A DNA stretch of 17,786 nt from Saprospiraceae bacterium (GCA_016719855.1 JADJYH010000064.1:1-17786), one strand, 5' to 3'. Counted from the first letter of the stretch, positions 7,750 through 15,467 are shown. The notes: generated by a model not told the origin, from the letters alone. Program-made: numbers and translations.

Positions 7750-8503
7750 ATGAATACCATCATCATCGAAGATGAAAACCTGACCGCCAAGCGCTTGGAA
7801 AGCTTGTTGAAAAAATACGACCCGACCATACAGGTACTTGCCATACTGCCTTCGGTCGAGGAGGTTGTTGATTGGCTCGATTCACATCCCGAACCCGATA
7901 TGGTGTTCATGGACATCCACTTGGAGGACGACCTGGCGTTTCACATCTTCGAGCGGACGAGGTTGCAAGCACCTGTGATTTTCACCACGGCATTTGATGA
8001 GTACATGATACAGGCGTTCAAGGTCAACAGCATTGACTACCTGCTCAAACCCATCAACTATGATGAACTGGTGCAGGCGCTCGAAAAATACAAGTCGCTG
8101 AAAAAGCAGTTCGCACAGCCCAACCTCGATGTGCTGATGCAGCTTATCGGGCAAAAAGAGCCGCCATTCAAAAGCCGCTTCATGGTCACGGTGGGCACCA
8201 AAATCCGTAGTATCGAGACCGGGAAATGCATATTTTTATTCCGAGGAAAAGATGACCTTTTTGGTCACAAAGGAAGGGCAGCACTTGCCCATTGATTTCA
8301 GCCTCGACAAACTCACCTCACTCTTGGACCCGACCGATTTTTTCCGCATCAGCCGACAGTTCTTGGTCAGTTTCCAATCCGTACAGGCGGCGCATGTGTA
8401 TTTCAAGGGCAAACTCAAGCTCGATGTGCTACCCAAGTCTAAACTGGAGGTGCTCGTCAGCAGCGACCGGGTGACGGATTTTAAGGAGTGGCTGGGGCGA
8501 TGA
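7750..8503 (+). CDS. LytTR-family response regulator
   Basis: The receiver domain starts MNTIIIEDENLTAKRL with acidic residues at positions 7-9, the phospho-acceptor Asp55 in VFMDIHLEDD, Thr79/80 in VIFTTAFDEY and the conserved Lys100 in SIDYLLKPI. After a linker, one frameshift near 8222-8230 leads to the LytTR DNA-binding domain: YFYSEEKMTFLVTKEGQHLP, LDKLTSLLDPTDFFRISRQF, KLKLDVLPKSKLEVLVSS and DRVTDFKEWLGR, ending at 8503. Length is about 250 residues, as usual for the class. It is 32 bp downstream of the sensor kinase and surely its partner. LytTR proteins bind direct repeats upstream of their targets; I could not identify such a repeat here. Confidence 0.92.
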
Positions 8504-8536
8504 TGTCGGCCATGTTTTGAAGATAATAGTGAATTA

Positions 8537-8910
8537 AATGGTTCGTGAGGTTTTTGGTTTCAAGTTTCAGGGAAAAGTCTACTACATCCATTTTTTATGG
8601 GGTTGATTTGCTACTGGACTTTTGACATGAATTTTTTCAATGAGGTCTTGCAACTAATGCCCTAAGAGAGGGTGAATTACAGATTGTTGAAATAATTATT
8701 TGGGTTTTGGGAAAACATACCTTCTTCTCAAACCGTCAAATAATTATTTCTAAAATTCATTTGTCGCTAAAAATCAAATCTGTCTGATTTTTTAGTTCAA
8801 AATCATGTCAAAAGTCCAGTTTGCTAGCAAAGTCATTTTAAAAATTCACGCCATTTTCAATTGACGAGGGTCCCCGTGAAACCTTAAACTTGAAACCTTC
8901 ATGAACCATT
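8537..8910. repeat. Outer inverted repeat surrounding the MITE-like element
   Basis: AATGGTTCGTGAGG (8537-8550) plus GGTTTCAAGTTT (8556-8567) on the left is mirrored by AAACTTGAAACC and TTCATGAACCATT (8886-8910) on the right, allowing a 6-base difference in spacing. The arms enclose the 206-bp element and could be an older foldback or terminator into which it inserted. The whole stretch 8504-9028 lacks a supported gene and is AT-rich. Confidence 0.6.
8614..8819. mobile_element. 206-bp MITE-like element with 17-bp terminal inverted repeats
   Basis: The ends are CTGGACTTTTGACATGA (8614-8630) and TCATGTCAAAAGTCCAG (8803-8819), a perfect 17-bp inverted repeat. Immediately outside, TTTGCTA occurs directly on both sides (8607-8613 and 8820-8826), as expected of a target-site duplication. 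Inside, a perfect 14-bp inverted pair GAAATAATTATTTG (8689-8702) and CAAATAATTATTTC (8737-8750) makes the element a foldback structure. There is no coding capacity, so it would depend on a transposase elsewhere. I cannot assign an IS family from the ends alone. Confidence 0.75.
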
Positions 8911-9028
8911 GGAATTAAAGTCTTGCATTGATGGTGCTTCCAAAGCCGTTCCTGGGCTTTTGTATTTTTTACACCTTTTCGTGTGATAAAATCGGTGACA
9001 TTTTTTCCCTAATCACATCAACGTGCTA

Positions 9029-9060
9029 TTTCAACCCGGCTGCTGCTGCCCCTATCTTTG
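9029..9060 (+). promoter_or_regulatory. Bacteroidota-type promoter for the SnoaL-like gene
   Basis: TATCTTTG (9053-9060) matches the TAnnTTTG -7 box exactly. TTTC at 9029-9032, 20 bases upstream, is a near match to the TTTG -33 box. Transcription would start near 9066, giving a leader of about 58 bases before ATG 9124. Confidence 0.55.
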
Positions 9061-9123
9061 CATCATCAATAAAGCATATTAAATCATCCGACTTTTTAAA
9101 ACCATTGAAAACAATTTTTTCCA

Positions 9124-9530
9124 ATGAAAACGCAACGTGAAAAAATTATACTCAACTACTTCTCCCCCCATAAGGCGATGGACGTCGTTGACCTTTACGC
9201 TTGGTTGGATCCCGGCGTCACCATCGTGGAGCCAGAAGGGCTTCCTTGGGGCGGCAGTTACCACGGCATACAAGGCGTTGGCAACTACATGATCAACGTC
9301 ACCAAAAGCATCCTTTCAGAAATCAAGCTGGATGAGGTGTACTCTTGTGGCGACAAGGTGGTGGCCATTGGCTGGTCGAGCGGCAAGGCCATGAAGAAGG
9401 GAAAAGCTTTCAAATCAGGGTTACGCAGTTGTTCACTTTCAATCAGGACAACAAAATCAGCCGGGTAGAATTCCTCTCCGACATGCCCGCCTTTGTTGAA
9501 TTATTAGAACTCAACCAATCACCGCCATGA
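9124..9530 (+). CDS. SnoaL-like / NTF2-fold protein
   Basis: ATG at 9124 gives MKTQREKIILNYFSPHKAMD, then VVDLYAWLDPGVTIVEPEGL, GGSYHGIQGVGNYM, KLDEVYSCGDKVVAIGWSSG. After a frameshift at about 9405-9415 (A-run in GGGAAAAGC) it continues FQIRVTQLFTFNQDNKISRV, EFLSDMPAFVEL, ending at 9530. The order helix, then curved sheet with G-W-S-G-K and a C-terminal F-x-N-D-K-I is typical of SnoaL/NTF2-like folds of about 130-135 residues. These are small cone-shaped domains used as isomerases, hydrolases or binding modules, so the reaction cannot be named. A good promoter lies upstream. Its stop overlaps a possible short ORF. Confidence 0.8.
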
Positions 9531-9634
9531 ACCTAAAGCTAAACCAGAAAATCCTGCCCAGTCCCCGATGAGAGCTGCCGTATCTGTCCGAGAAGGCAGG
9601 GCTTGTCGGGAAACCACAGGAGGGAAATTATTGA
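9527..9634 (+). CDS. Possible small ORF or gene remnant, about 35 residues
   Basis: ATG at 9527 overlaps the SnoaL stop and reads MNLKLNQKILPSP. After a two-base slip at GATGAGAG (about 9568-9575) it continues ELPYLSEKAGLVGKPQEGNY to TGA at 9632-9634. The spacing and composition look protein-like, but it is short, frameshifted and of no known family. Confidence 0.25.
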
Positions 9635-9743
9635 GTTATTGGGATATTGGGATATTGAGTTATTAATAATTAATCCCCATGCAATAACCCAATATCCCAA
9701 TACCCCAATACCCCAATACCCCAATACCCCAATATCCCAATAA
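9629..9743. repeat. Octamer repeat cluster with dyad symmetry
   Basis: The left arm is built of TATTGGGA/TATTGAGT units (9629-9666) and the right arm of CCCAATAT and CCCAATAC units (about 9682-9743), with CCCAATAC in an exact 8-bp tandem run. The two arms are complementary and can form a large hairpin. The cluster separates the SnoaL region from the lipoprotein at 9782. A second locus of the same kind is at 10933-11014. Such octamers are common between genes in Bacteroidota; no gene is encoded here. Confidence 0.85.
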
Positions 9744-9781
9744 CATCCATTTATTAATTACCATCTTAAATCACTCGACTA

Positions 9782-10255
9782 ATGAAGACGAATTCATTGA
9801 AGGCCCTTGTGGCCATGTTCGGCCTATTGGCCACCATCAACATGACAAGCTGTAAGGACGACGATGCACAGCCCGACAATACACAAGTATTGACGGACGG
9901 CAATTGGAAACTCACCGCTTTGACCTCCGACCCGGCGTTTAATTGGTTCGGTACGCCAGTGACCAACATCTACGCCCAACTACCAGCCTGTATCAAGGAC
10001 GACCTCACTACTTTCAAAGAAAGCGGCACTGTCAACTTCGACGAAGGCGCCAGCAAATGCGACCCGAACGACCCACAGACCACCTCTGGCACTTGGGCGT
10101 TCAGCACCGACGAGAAGATACTTTCTGTGACCACCGACGGCGAAACCGAAAGCTGGAACATTGAAGCACTGGAAGACGATATATTCAAGGCGCATTATGA
10201 GATAACCGAAGAAGGTTTGACCTATACTTTTACGATAACTTTTTCGAAAAATTAA
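9782..10255 (+). CDS. Lipocalin-like surface lipoprotein
   Basis: This intact 157-residue protein has a signal peptide (MKTNSLKALVAMFGLLATIN) and lipobox MTSC followed by KDDDAQPD, the acidic tail that targets lipoproteins to the cell surface in Bacteroidota. The mature part opens GNWKLTALTSDPAFNW, like the G-x-W-x-(L/V)-T start of lipocalin-like domains, and has Cys pairs (QLPACIKDD, GASKCDPND), SGTWAFSTDEKILSVTT, SWNIEAL and TYTFTITF at the end. These domains bind small hydrophobic molecules or only serve as structural shells. It is one of the few frameshift-free genes here. A GTGAAATG/CATTTCAC hairpin begins 3 bp after the stop. Confidence 0.82.
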   Translation: MKTNSLKALVAMFGLLATINMTSCKDDDAQPDNTQVLTDGNWKLTALTSDPAFNWFGTPVTNIYAQLPACIKDDLTTFKESGTVNFDEGASKCDPNDPQTTSGTWAFSTDEKILSVTTDGETESWNIEALEDDIFKAHYEITEEGLTYTFTITFSKN

Positions 10256-10257
10256 TG

Positions 10258-10310
10258 GTGAAATGAATTTGTGCAGGCGGGGCTGCAATATGTCCTGCCA
10301 TGCATTTCAC
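10258..10310 (+). terminator. Hairpin after the lipoprotein gene
   Basis: GTGAAATG (10258-10265) pairs with CATTTCAC (10303-10310), with an inner GCAGG/CCTGC pair. The stem starts 3 bp after the stop codon, but only TT follows it, so a terminator role is plausible rather than certain. The GGTGAAATG arm recurs at 15412 and 17392. Confidence 0.45.
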
Positions 10311-10340
10311 TTCAAAATCAGTTATTAAAATCATCAACTA

Positions 10341-10919
10341 ATGAAAACGTTTTCCATCATCTCCACCTGCATCATGCTTGGATTTATCCTGGCCAGCTGC
10401 GATAAAAAGAACTCGAAATCCCTATTCCATTTGCGGTTCCAATGACGCCCGAAATGAAGGTCAAGCGTGGCGAATACCTCGTCAATTCGATTGGCTGCGA
10501 TGACTGCCACTCTCCCAAAATAGACCCCGCACGGGCCTGAACCTGACCCAAAGCTCCGCTTGTCCGGTCACCCTGCGTCACAACAGTTGGCACCTATCAC
10601 CGACAAAACCGTTCTGAAGGACTATGTGCTGTTTGGGATGGGCCTGACACGCTACCGGTCCCTGGGGAACCAGCTTCGCCGCCAACCTGACACCCGACGA
10701 CACGGGCATCGGCAACTGGACGGAAGAGCAATTCTTCAAGGCCCTCCGGGAAGGCAAGTTCAAGGGCTTGGACGGGGAGCCGTCCGCTGCTGCCACCCAT
10801 GCCTTGGTTCGTTTACAAAACCTGAGCGACGAGGATATTTCGTCCATTTTCGCCTATTTGAAATCGCTGCCCCAGTCAGCAACATAGTACCTGCACCGAT
10901 ACCGCCTTCGGCACAGTGA
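10341..10919 (+). CDS. Membrane-anchored cytochrome c, single haem motif
   Basis: ATG at 10341 gives MKTFSIISTCIMLGFILAS with lipobox Cys and DKKNS, so this cytochrome should be lipid-anchored. After a frameshift near 10425, PMTPEMKVKRGEYLVNSIG leads to CDDCH at 10496-10510, a haem c CxxCH site. A second shift near 10530 gives GPEPDPKLRLSGHP, then ITDKTVLKDYVLFGMGLT, NLTPDDTGIGNWTEEQFFKA, LREGKFKG, a likely Met ligand region (PPMPWFVYKNLSDEDISSI), FAYLKSLPPVSN and the stop at 10919. The length is about 190 residues. The NLTPD-x-TGIGNWTEE signature is typical of periplasmic electron-carrier cytochromes and recurs in the gene at 15885. Its electron partner is not in the window. Confidence 0.85.
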
Positions 10920-10932
10920 ACTTTAAAATTAT

Positions 10933-11014
10933 GATATTGAGATATTGGGATATTGAGTTATTGGGATATTATTTCAATAACCCAATATCCCAATATCCCA
11001 ATAACTCAATATCC
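10933..11014. repeat. Second octamer repeat cluster with dyad symmetry
   Basis: Left arm units GATATTGA/GATATTGGGA (10933-10970) are complementary to right arm units CCCAATAT and CTCAATAT (10976-11014) with only a few unpaired bases between. It has the same unit as the cluster at 9629-9743. It sits between the cytochrome and the helical exported protein and may also end the cytochrome transcript. Confidence 0.85.
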
Positions 11015-11027
11015 AAACCATATCTAA

Positions 11028-12261
11028 ATGAAAACGAATATCGAATTTCCTGTCATTCGGGTTACTATCATTGCCATGATACTCATAAGGGCATTCCTGC
11101 TGACTGCCCAGCACACCATCATTGGCACGACCAATATCAACGCTTTCATAAAAGAAACGCCAGGCTTGCCCAAAACTTGTGAGGAAGCTGCCACACGTGC
11201 CTACGGTGCCAACCCGCTCCAACCCGACCACGTCTCGATGGACAGGTTTTACAAGCCCTTTGAGGACAAAGTGAACAACCGCATCAAGGACTACCAAGAT
11301 TTTGCGAAGCAGAAAATGGGGCAGGGCAACGTCAGCGAAGCAGCCTATCGCCAGCAAACCGAAGCGATGGTGAACAGCAACCCCATCATCGCCAACATGG
11401 GTGGCTACGAAAAAAATGAGCAAGATGAGCGAGGCGGAAGCGAGGTCTGCCGCCTTACAGGCCACCGCACAGCACACCGCCGACCCCTTCGCCGCCAACG
11501 GCGTCCAATCGGCAGGCATGACGGCGCTGTACCAAAAAATCATCAGCGACCCGGCGTATGCCAAAAAGTTCGAGAAAATGAGCGAAGCCGAAAAAGAAAC
11601 CGAGCTGCGCAAGTACATGGCAAACGACAAGCCCGTTGCGATAACACCCGACCAAATGAAAGCGCGTGAAACGCAAATGGCCACGCAAAACAGGCAGGTG
11701 GAATTGATTCGCAACGCACAGGAAATACAGTTGAAACTGAGTGATTTTATGCAAAAGGTCAGCGAAGTGTCAACTTCGTTTGGTCATAAATTACAGGAAA
11801 TCGAGCAACAGGGCAGGACGCACGAGGCCATTTCTGCCGAGGTTCAAAAAACGCTACGTGGCCATCCCGATGGTGGAGTTAGGCGAGTACGGTCGTGACC
11901 ACGACCCCGAGCAAGTAGGCCCACTGCGCATCGAAGAGGCAAGGATGCAACGGGAACGTGCCCAACAGGAGTTGAAGCAAAACGCCGTCGCCCTCGCCGA
12001 AGTGGCTGGCGCGCTACCAAATCGTCGTGTCCGAGTACCTCGATTATGTCAAAAACAATGGCGACAAAATCTACGGCGGCACATCGGCAGAAGGACATGA
12101 TGGAAGGCACGAACACCGAGCAACCGTTGGTGTCCTTCGAGGCCGGGCTAATCGGGATTGCGCTCGAACTGAGCAAATATTCACGGGATTTGACGGCCAT
12201 TGCAGCACGCTGGGAGGCGAATTATTTGCAGACCATGCAATCGTATGGTGTAGGTAAATAA
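11028..12261 (+). CDS. Exported helical protein of unknown function
   Basis: ATG at 11028 reads MKTNIEFPVIRVTIIAMILI with a hydrophobic run to FLLTAQ, a probable signal peptide. The body, joined over frameshifts near 11415, 11855, 12010 and 12095, is helical and charged: FYKPFEDKVNNRIKDYQDFA, SKMSEAEARSAALQATAQ, TALYQKIISDPAYAKKFEKM, ATQNRQVELIRNAQEIQLKL, RIEEARMQRERAQQELKQNA, RYQIVVSEYLDYVKNNGDKI, and VSFEAGLIGIALELSKYSRD near the end. About 410 residues in all. Gln/Glu-rich heptads suggest coiled coil. The motif K-MSEAE-K/A occurs twice (about 11418 and 11578), hinting at an internal repeat. I recognise no family or catalytic motif; periplasmic location is an inference. Confidence 0.7.
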
Positions 12262-12289
12262 AAAAACAATTGTTATTGCTTACCACCTC

Positions 12290-12439
12290 GTCCCAGCGGG
12301 ACGGAATCTTTGTAGAATTTGCCCAACCCCATGTTTCCGTTCCGTAGGAACGGTATCTGGAGGGCTTTTAGATGCCGTTCCTACGGAACGGAAACCTAAT
12401 CTGTTGTTGAAGCTACAAAGATGCCGTTCCTACGGAACG
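12290..12439. repeat. REP-like palindromes: one doublet and two singles
   Basis: GTCCCAGCGGGAC (12290-12302) is a 5-bp stem palindrome. CCGTTCCGTAGGAACGG (12337-12353) and its reverse complement CCGTTCCTACGGAACGG (12375-12391) form an inverted doublet; the matching extends over 12334-12358 and 12370-12394 (24 of 25) with an 11-nt spacer. A third copy without its last base is at 12424-12439. This arrangement resembles REP/REPIN elements mobilised by RAYT transposases, none of which is in the window. The 12262-12492 interval holds no gene. Confidence 0.8.
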
Positions 12440-12492
12440 TGGTGAACAGTTACAAAGAATTCATCAATCTGTCAATCCAACATTTCAAAATC

Positions 12493-13075
12493 ATGCAATA
12501 CCAATATCCGCACACCATCACAAACGGGGGTGGCGAACTGCTCACTTTCAAGAGTCGTGTCAAAGCCCTCACGGGCGACTGGCTCGAAGGCGAAAACATC
12601 GTCCAACCAGGTTTTGTTAGCCGATGCACGTACACCACCTTCAAGACGAACACCTGACGGTCGTCAAGGGGGGAAAATGGGCGCACAAGTGCTTGGCGAA
12701 GCGCCAAAATTCTCCGCCCAGGCGAGGTGCTACCTTCAAAGCGGGCATTCCGCACAAATTTTGGAACGCCGGAACTGAGCCGCTCCTCTGCACAGCTTGG
12801 GTCAAGCCAGCCTACAACATGGAATACTTCCTCACGGAAATCTTCAAATCAACGGAAGCCAACGGAGGCAAACGCCCTGGCACTTTCGACGCAGCCTACC
12901 TCCTCGACCGCTACCACACGGAGTTCGACATGCTCGAAATTCCGAGCTTTGTGAAAAAAGTGGTTTTCCCAGTACTGTTGTTCATCGGAAAGTTGCTGGG
13001 CAAGCAACGGAAGTTCGAGGGAGCGCCAGAGCCTTTGCGTGACTTCCACCCCAAAACAACAATTCAACAATTTAG
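12493..13075 (+). CDS. Cupin-domain protein
   Basis: ATG at 12493 reads MQYQYPHTITNGGGELLTFK. After frameshifts near 12610-12625 and 12670-12715 the cupin core appears: MHVHHLQDEHLTVVKG, matching motif 1 (G-x5-HxHx3,4-E-x6-G) with two His and a Glu as metal ligands, then GAQVLGEAPKF and ATFKAGIPHKFWNAG, matching motif 2 with its His. The rest (FLTEIFKSTEANGGKRPGTF, VVFPVLLFIGKLLGKQRK) is hydrophobic and helical. The end is uncertain because of a low-complexity CAA-rich tail; TAG at 13073-13075 is reached with one more shift. Likely a small metal-binding beta-barrel of unknown substrate, next to and perhaps co-transcribed with the FAD monooxygenase. Confidence 0.8.
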
Positions 13076-13095
13076 CAATTCAGCAATCAAACAAC

Positions 13096-14267
13096 GTGAA
13101 AATCTCCATCATCGGCGCAGGCATCGGTGGGCTGACGACGGCCATTGCGCTCCGCAAATTCAGGCCCGACATTGAATTGGAAATCTTCGAGGGAAGCCCC
13201 GAACTGAAAGCAGCCGGGGCGGGCTTGGCGCTCGCTGCCAATGCGGTTGCTGCGTTTGACCAAATGGGGGTGAAGGACGAGGTGCTGGCGGTGAGCAACG
13301 TGCTCGACGGCTTTCGCATCCTGGAGGCCAGCGGCAAGCTGATTACGCAGACGAACAACATCGCCATCAACCGCAACTTGCAGACCATCAGTAACTTTGC
13401 CGTACACCGGGCAGACTTGCAGCGGGTGTTGCTGGCGCAAATTCCCGATTTGCCGATTCACCTGAACAAGCGGGTTTGGGACTTCCGTTCGCACGACCAC
13501 GGCGTGGACATCCGCTTCGCCGACTGTTCGGTCGTCAACACCGATTACGTCATCGCAGCCGACGGCATCCATTCCATTTTCCGGGAAATGCTGTTGCCGA
13601 CGAGCAAAATCCGATACGCTGGCTACACCTGCTGGCGGGGCGTGACTCTGGCGAAGACTTTCCAGGTTTTAAAACCTGGAAAGTCTAAACCCCAAAACCG
13701 CCTCCGAAACCTGGGGCCTTGGCAAGCGCTTCGGCATCGTACCGCTCACCGATGGCCGGATTTACTGGTTCGCCTGCCTCAATGCACCAAGGGCGAAGGA
13801 CGAACGGTTGGCCGCTTTTGGGAAAAAGGAACTGCTGGAAAATTTTGGCGATTTCCATGCCCCGGTTGCCCAGATAATCGGGATGACCGACCCCACGAAG
13901 ATTTTGTGGAACGACATCATTGACTTTCCGCCCGTGAATAAATTCGCCTTTGGGCGGGTGCTGCTGCTCGGCGATGCTGCCACGCTACCCTCCCAACATG
14001 GGACAGGGCGCTTGTCAGGCCATCGAGGGAGCTGCGATTTTGGGCAAAAAACTGGCGAGTATTGCCGACCCGGCAGCGGCATTCCAAACGTTCGAGGAGG
14101 TGCGGCTGGAGCGGACAAGTTCCATCGTGAGCCGCTCGTGGCAATTGGGCAGGCTGGCGCAACTGGCCAACCCACTGCTGGCAAACTTGAGAAACTTTGC
14201 CCTGCGCCTCGTGCCGGAAAGTATGAACGAGCGGCAGGTAAAGGCGCTGCTGGACGTGGAGTTCTAA
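13096..14267 (+). CDS. FAD-dependent aromatic-type monooxygenase
   Basis: GTG at 13096 is chosen because it gives VKISIIGAGIGGLTTAIAL, the Rossmann GxGxxG FAD-binding start, with no extension needed. It continues FEGSPELKAAGAGLALAANA, FAVHRADLQRVLL, the DG motif VIAADGIHSIFRE, YAGYTCWRGVT, and in a second frame after 13685 LNPKTASETWGLGKRFGIVP, IYWFACLNAP and the GD motif VLLLGDAA. A third frame from about 13985 gives LPNMGQGACQAIEGAAILG and the end VKALLDVEF. About 390 residues, as usual for group A flavoprotein hydroxylases of the PHBH type, which use NAD(P)H and O2. A 32-bp palindrome lies between GVTL and LNPKT, exactly where the frame changes, so the gene may be disrupted there. Substrate unknown. 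Confidence 0.85.
13655..13686. repeat. 32-bp perfect palindrome within a coding gene
   Basis: AGACTTTCCAGGTTTT (13655-13670) is followed directly by its perfect reverse complement AAAACCTGGAAAGTCT (13671-13686). It lies inside the FAD monooxygenase and encodes KTFQVLKPGKS in the upstream frame. Its inner 30 bp match the terminator unit at 1472-1501 at 25 positions. Confidence 0.9.
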
Positions 14268-14378
14268 GCTGTACTTTTTAAGAATTACTGATTCGACACC
14301 AATGAAAACGACCCCGCCGGGAGTCATCGGGCACTTCGGGCGAGTAGGGATTTTTTGCCCGGTCTAAATCACTCGACC

Positions 14379-14473
14379 ATGTTTAGTTTAAAAATTATCG
14401 AACTATACTGGCAGTCGCCTGGTGCATCGTATTGGGAGCTGCAATTACGCTTTTCGCTTCGATGCTGCCTTAA
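14379..14473 (+). CDS. Possible small single-pass membrane protein, about 32 residues
   Basis: ATG at 14379 gives MFSL, and adding one A to the A-run at 14390-14394 yields KNYRTILAVAWCIVLG then AAITLFASMLP before TAA (14471-14473). The hydrophobic stretch of about 20 residues after a basic N-terminus looks like a transmembrane helix. There is no family assignment. The remaining parts of 14268-14618 show no gene; an alternative ATG at 14301 gives only a short Gly/Pro-rich peptide. Confidence 0.4.
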
Positions 14474-14618
14474 CTAATTGGCCAGCTTTACAAAAAGTGT
14501 TGCACTGACAATTTAGCTTGAACTATCATTTTTCTAACCATTTGAGAACAAGTTTTTGGGACACAGGGCGCATAGAACTTTGCCCATCAACTTAAAACAA
14601 TTTTAAACTTTTTAAACA

Positions 14619-15407
14619 ATGAATTCTTTCAAATTTCAACTGAAAACATTCCTTCCGTGCCTGCTTTTGGCAATGACGACCCTCTTCACTTTTACGGCCT
14701 GTGAGGACGACAACCCAAAGCCAAAGACCGAGTTTTTTGGTCCTGAAATCAGTGTCGGTGACGGCAAGGCCAAGTCCTTCGTGAAGACCGACAATCTTGG
14801 CGAACCCATCGAAATTGGCTTTATGTTCGATGAAAAGGCCCTGCAAAATCTTCCCACTGGAGACCCTCACGGTCACGAGTACAAGCTCAAATTGCCTACG
14901 GACGTGGACATTGCTCCGTTCAACCACATCACTTTCGACTGGAACGAACACGGCCACGAGCCTCCAGGTGTGTACGACCTCCCACACTTCGATTGCCATT
15001 TCTACTTCATCTCCGAGGCAGAGCGTGGGGCCATTGGGCCGAACGACACCATCCAGTTCAACAAGCCGCTGCCAGCCGAGAACTTGCCACCGAACTACCT
15101 CGAAACACCGGGCGGTGTGCCGGGCATGGGCGCCCACGTTGTTGACCTGTTGTCGCCAGAAATCGCTGGTACTGGCGTTTTTACCAAGACTTTCATATTT
15201 GGAAAGTACGACGGCGAGCTGGTTTTCATAGAGCCGATGATCATGATGGATTACCTCAAAGGCAAGCCCAATGTCAGCACCCCTATTCGCCAGCCTCAAA
15301 AATGGCAGCAGGACGGCTACTACCCAGCGAGCTACGACATCCGCTACGATGCTTCCAGCAAGATGTATAGCATTGTCATGCAAGGCCTGCAGCATTTCCA
15401 CAAATAG
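14619..15407 (+). CDS. His-rich lipoprotein, DUF5602/TTHB210-like
   Basis: This intact 262-residue protein has signal peptide MNSFKFQLKTFLPCLLLAMT and lipobox FTAC followed by EDDNPKPK, a surface-export type tail. The mature part includes EFFGPEISVGDGKAKSFV, IGFMFDEKALQNLP, a His cluster (GDPHGHEYKLKLP, NEHGHEPPGVYDLPHFDCHF), LPPNYLETPGGVPGMGAHVV, and FIEPMIMMDYL near the C-terminus. The H-x-H-E-P-G-x-Y-x-P-H-F-D-x-H-F pattern recalls the TTHB210-like DUF5602 domain; the conserved His and Asp could bind metal, which is an inference. Function in that family is not established. It is followed by a MITE-like element and a strong terminator at 15658, so it is probably transcribed alone. Confidence 0.8.
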   Translation: MNSFKFQLKTFLPCLLLAMTTLFTFTACEDDNPKPKTEFFGPEISVGDGKAKSFVKTDNLGEPIEIGFMFDEKALQNLPTGDPHGHEYKLKLPTDVDIAPFNHITFDWNEHGHEPPGVYDLPHFDCHFYFISEAERGAIGPNDTIQFNKPLPAENLPPNYLETPGGVPGMGAHVVDLLSPEIAGTGVFTKTFIFGKYDGELVFIEPMIMMDYLKGKPNVSTPIRQPQKWQQDGYYPASYDIRYDASSKMYSIVMQGLQHFHK

Positions 15408-15467
15408 AAATGGTGAAATGAAGCGCTCTCTATGTGAGTAAAACAGGTTTTGCCAAAGACATTAACG

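Noticed and set aside
9539..9724. Minus-strand ORF rich in Gly, Tyr and Trp (GYWGIGVLGYW)
   Set aside because: It is only the translation of the octamer repeats; no protein signal outside them.
9682..9743. CCCAATAC tandem run as a CRISPR or coding repeat
   Set aside because: Units are 8 bp and contiguous with no spacers; intergenic octamer repeat fits better.
10974..11714. 246-residue minus-strand ORF
   Set aside because: Antisense to the helical exported protein and ends in translated octamer repeats.
14592..15401. 269-residue minus-strand ORF
   Set aside because: Lies wholly opposite the intact His-rich lipoprotein, which has a signal peptide and lipobox; the antisense frame has no domain character.
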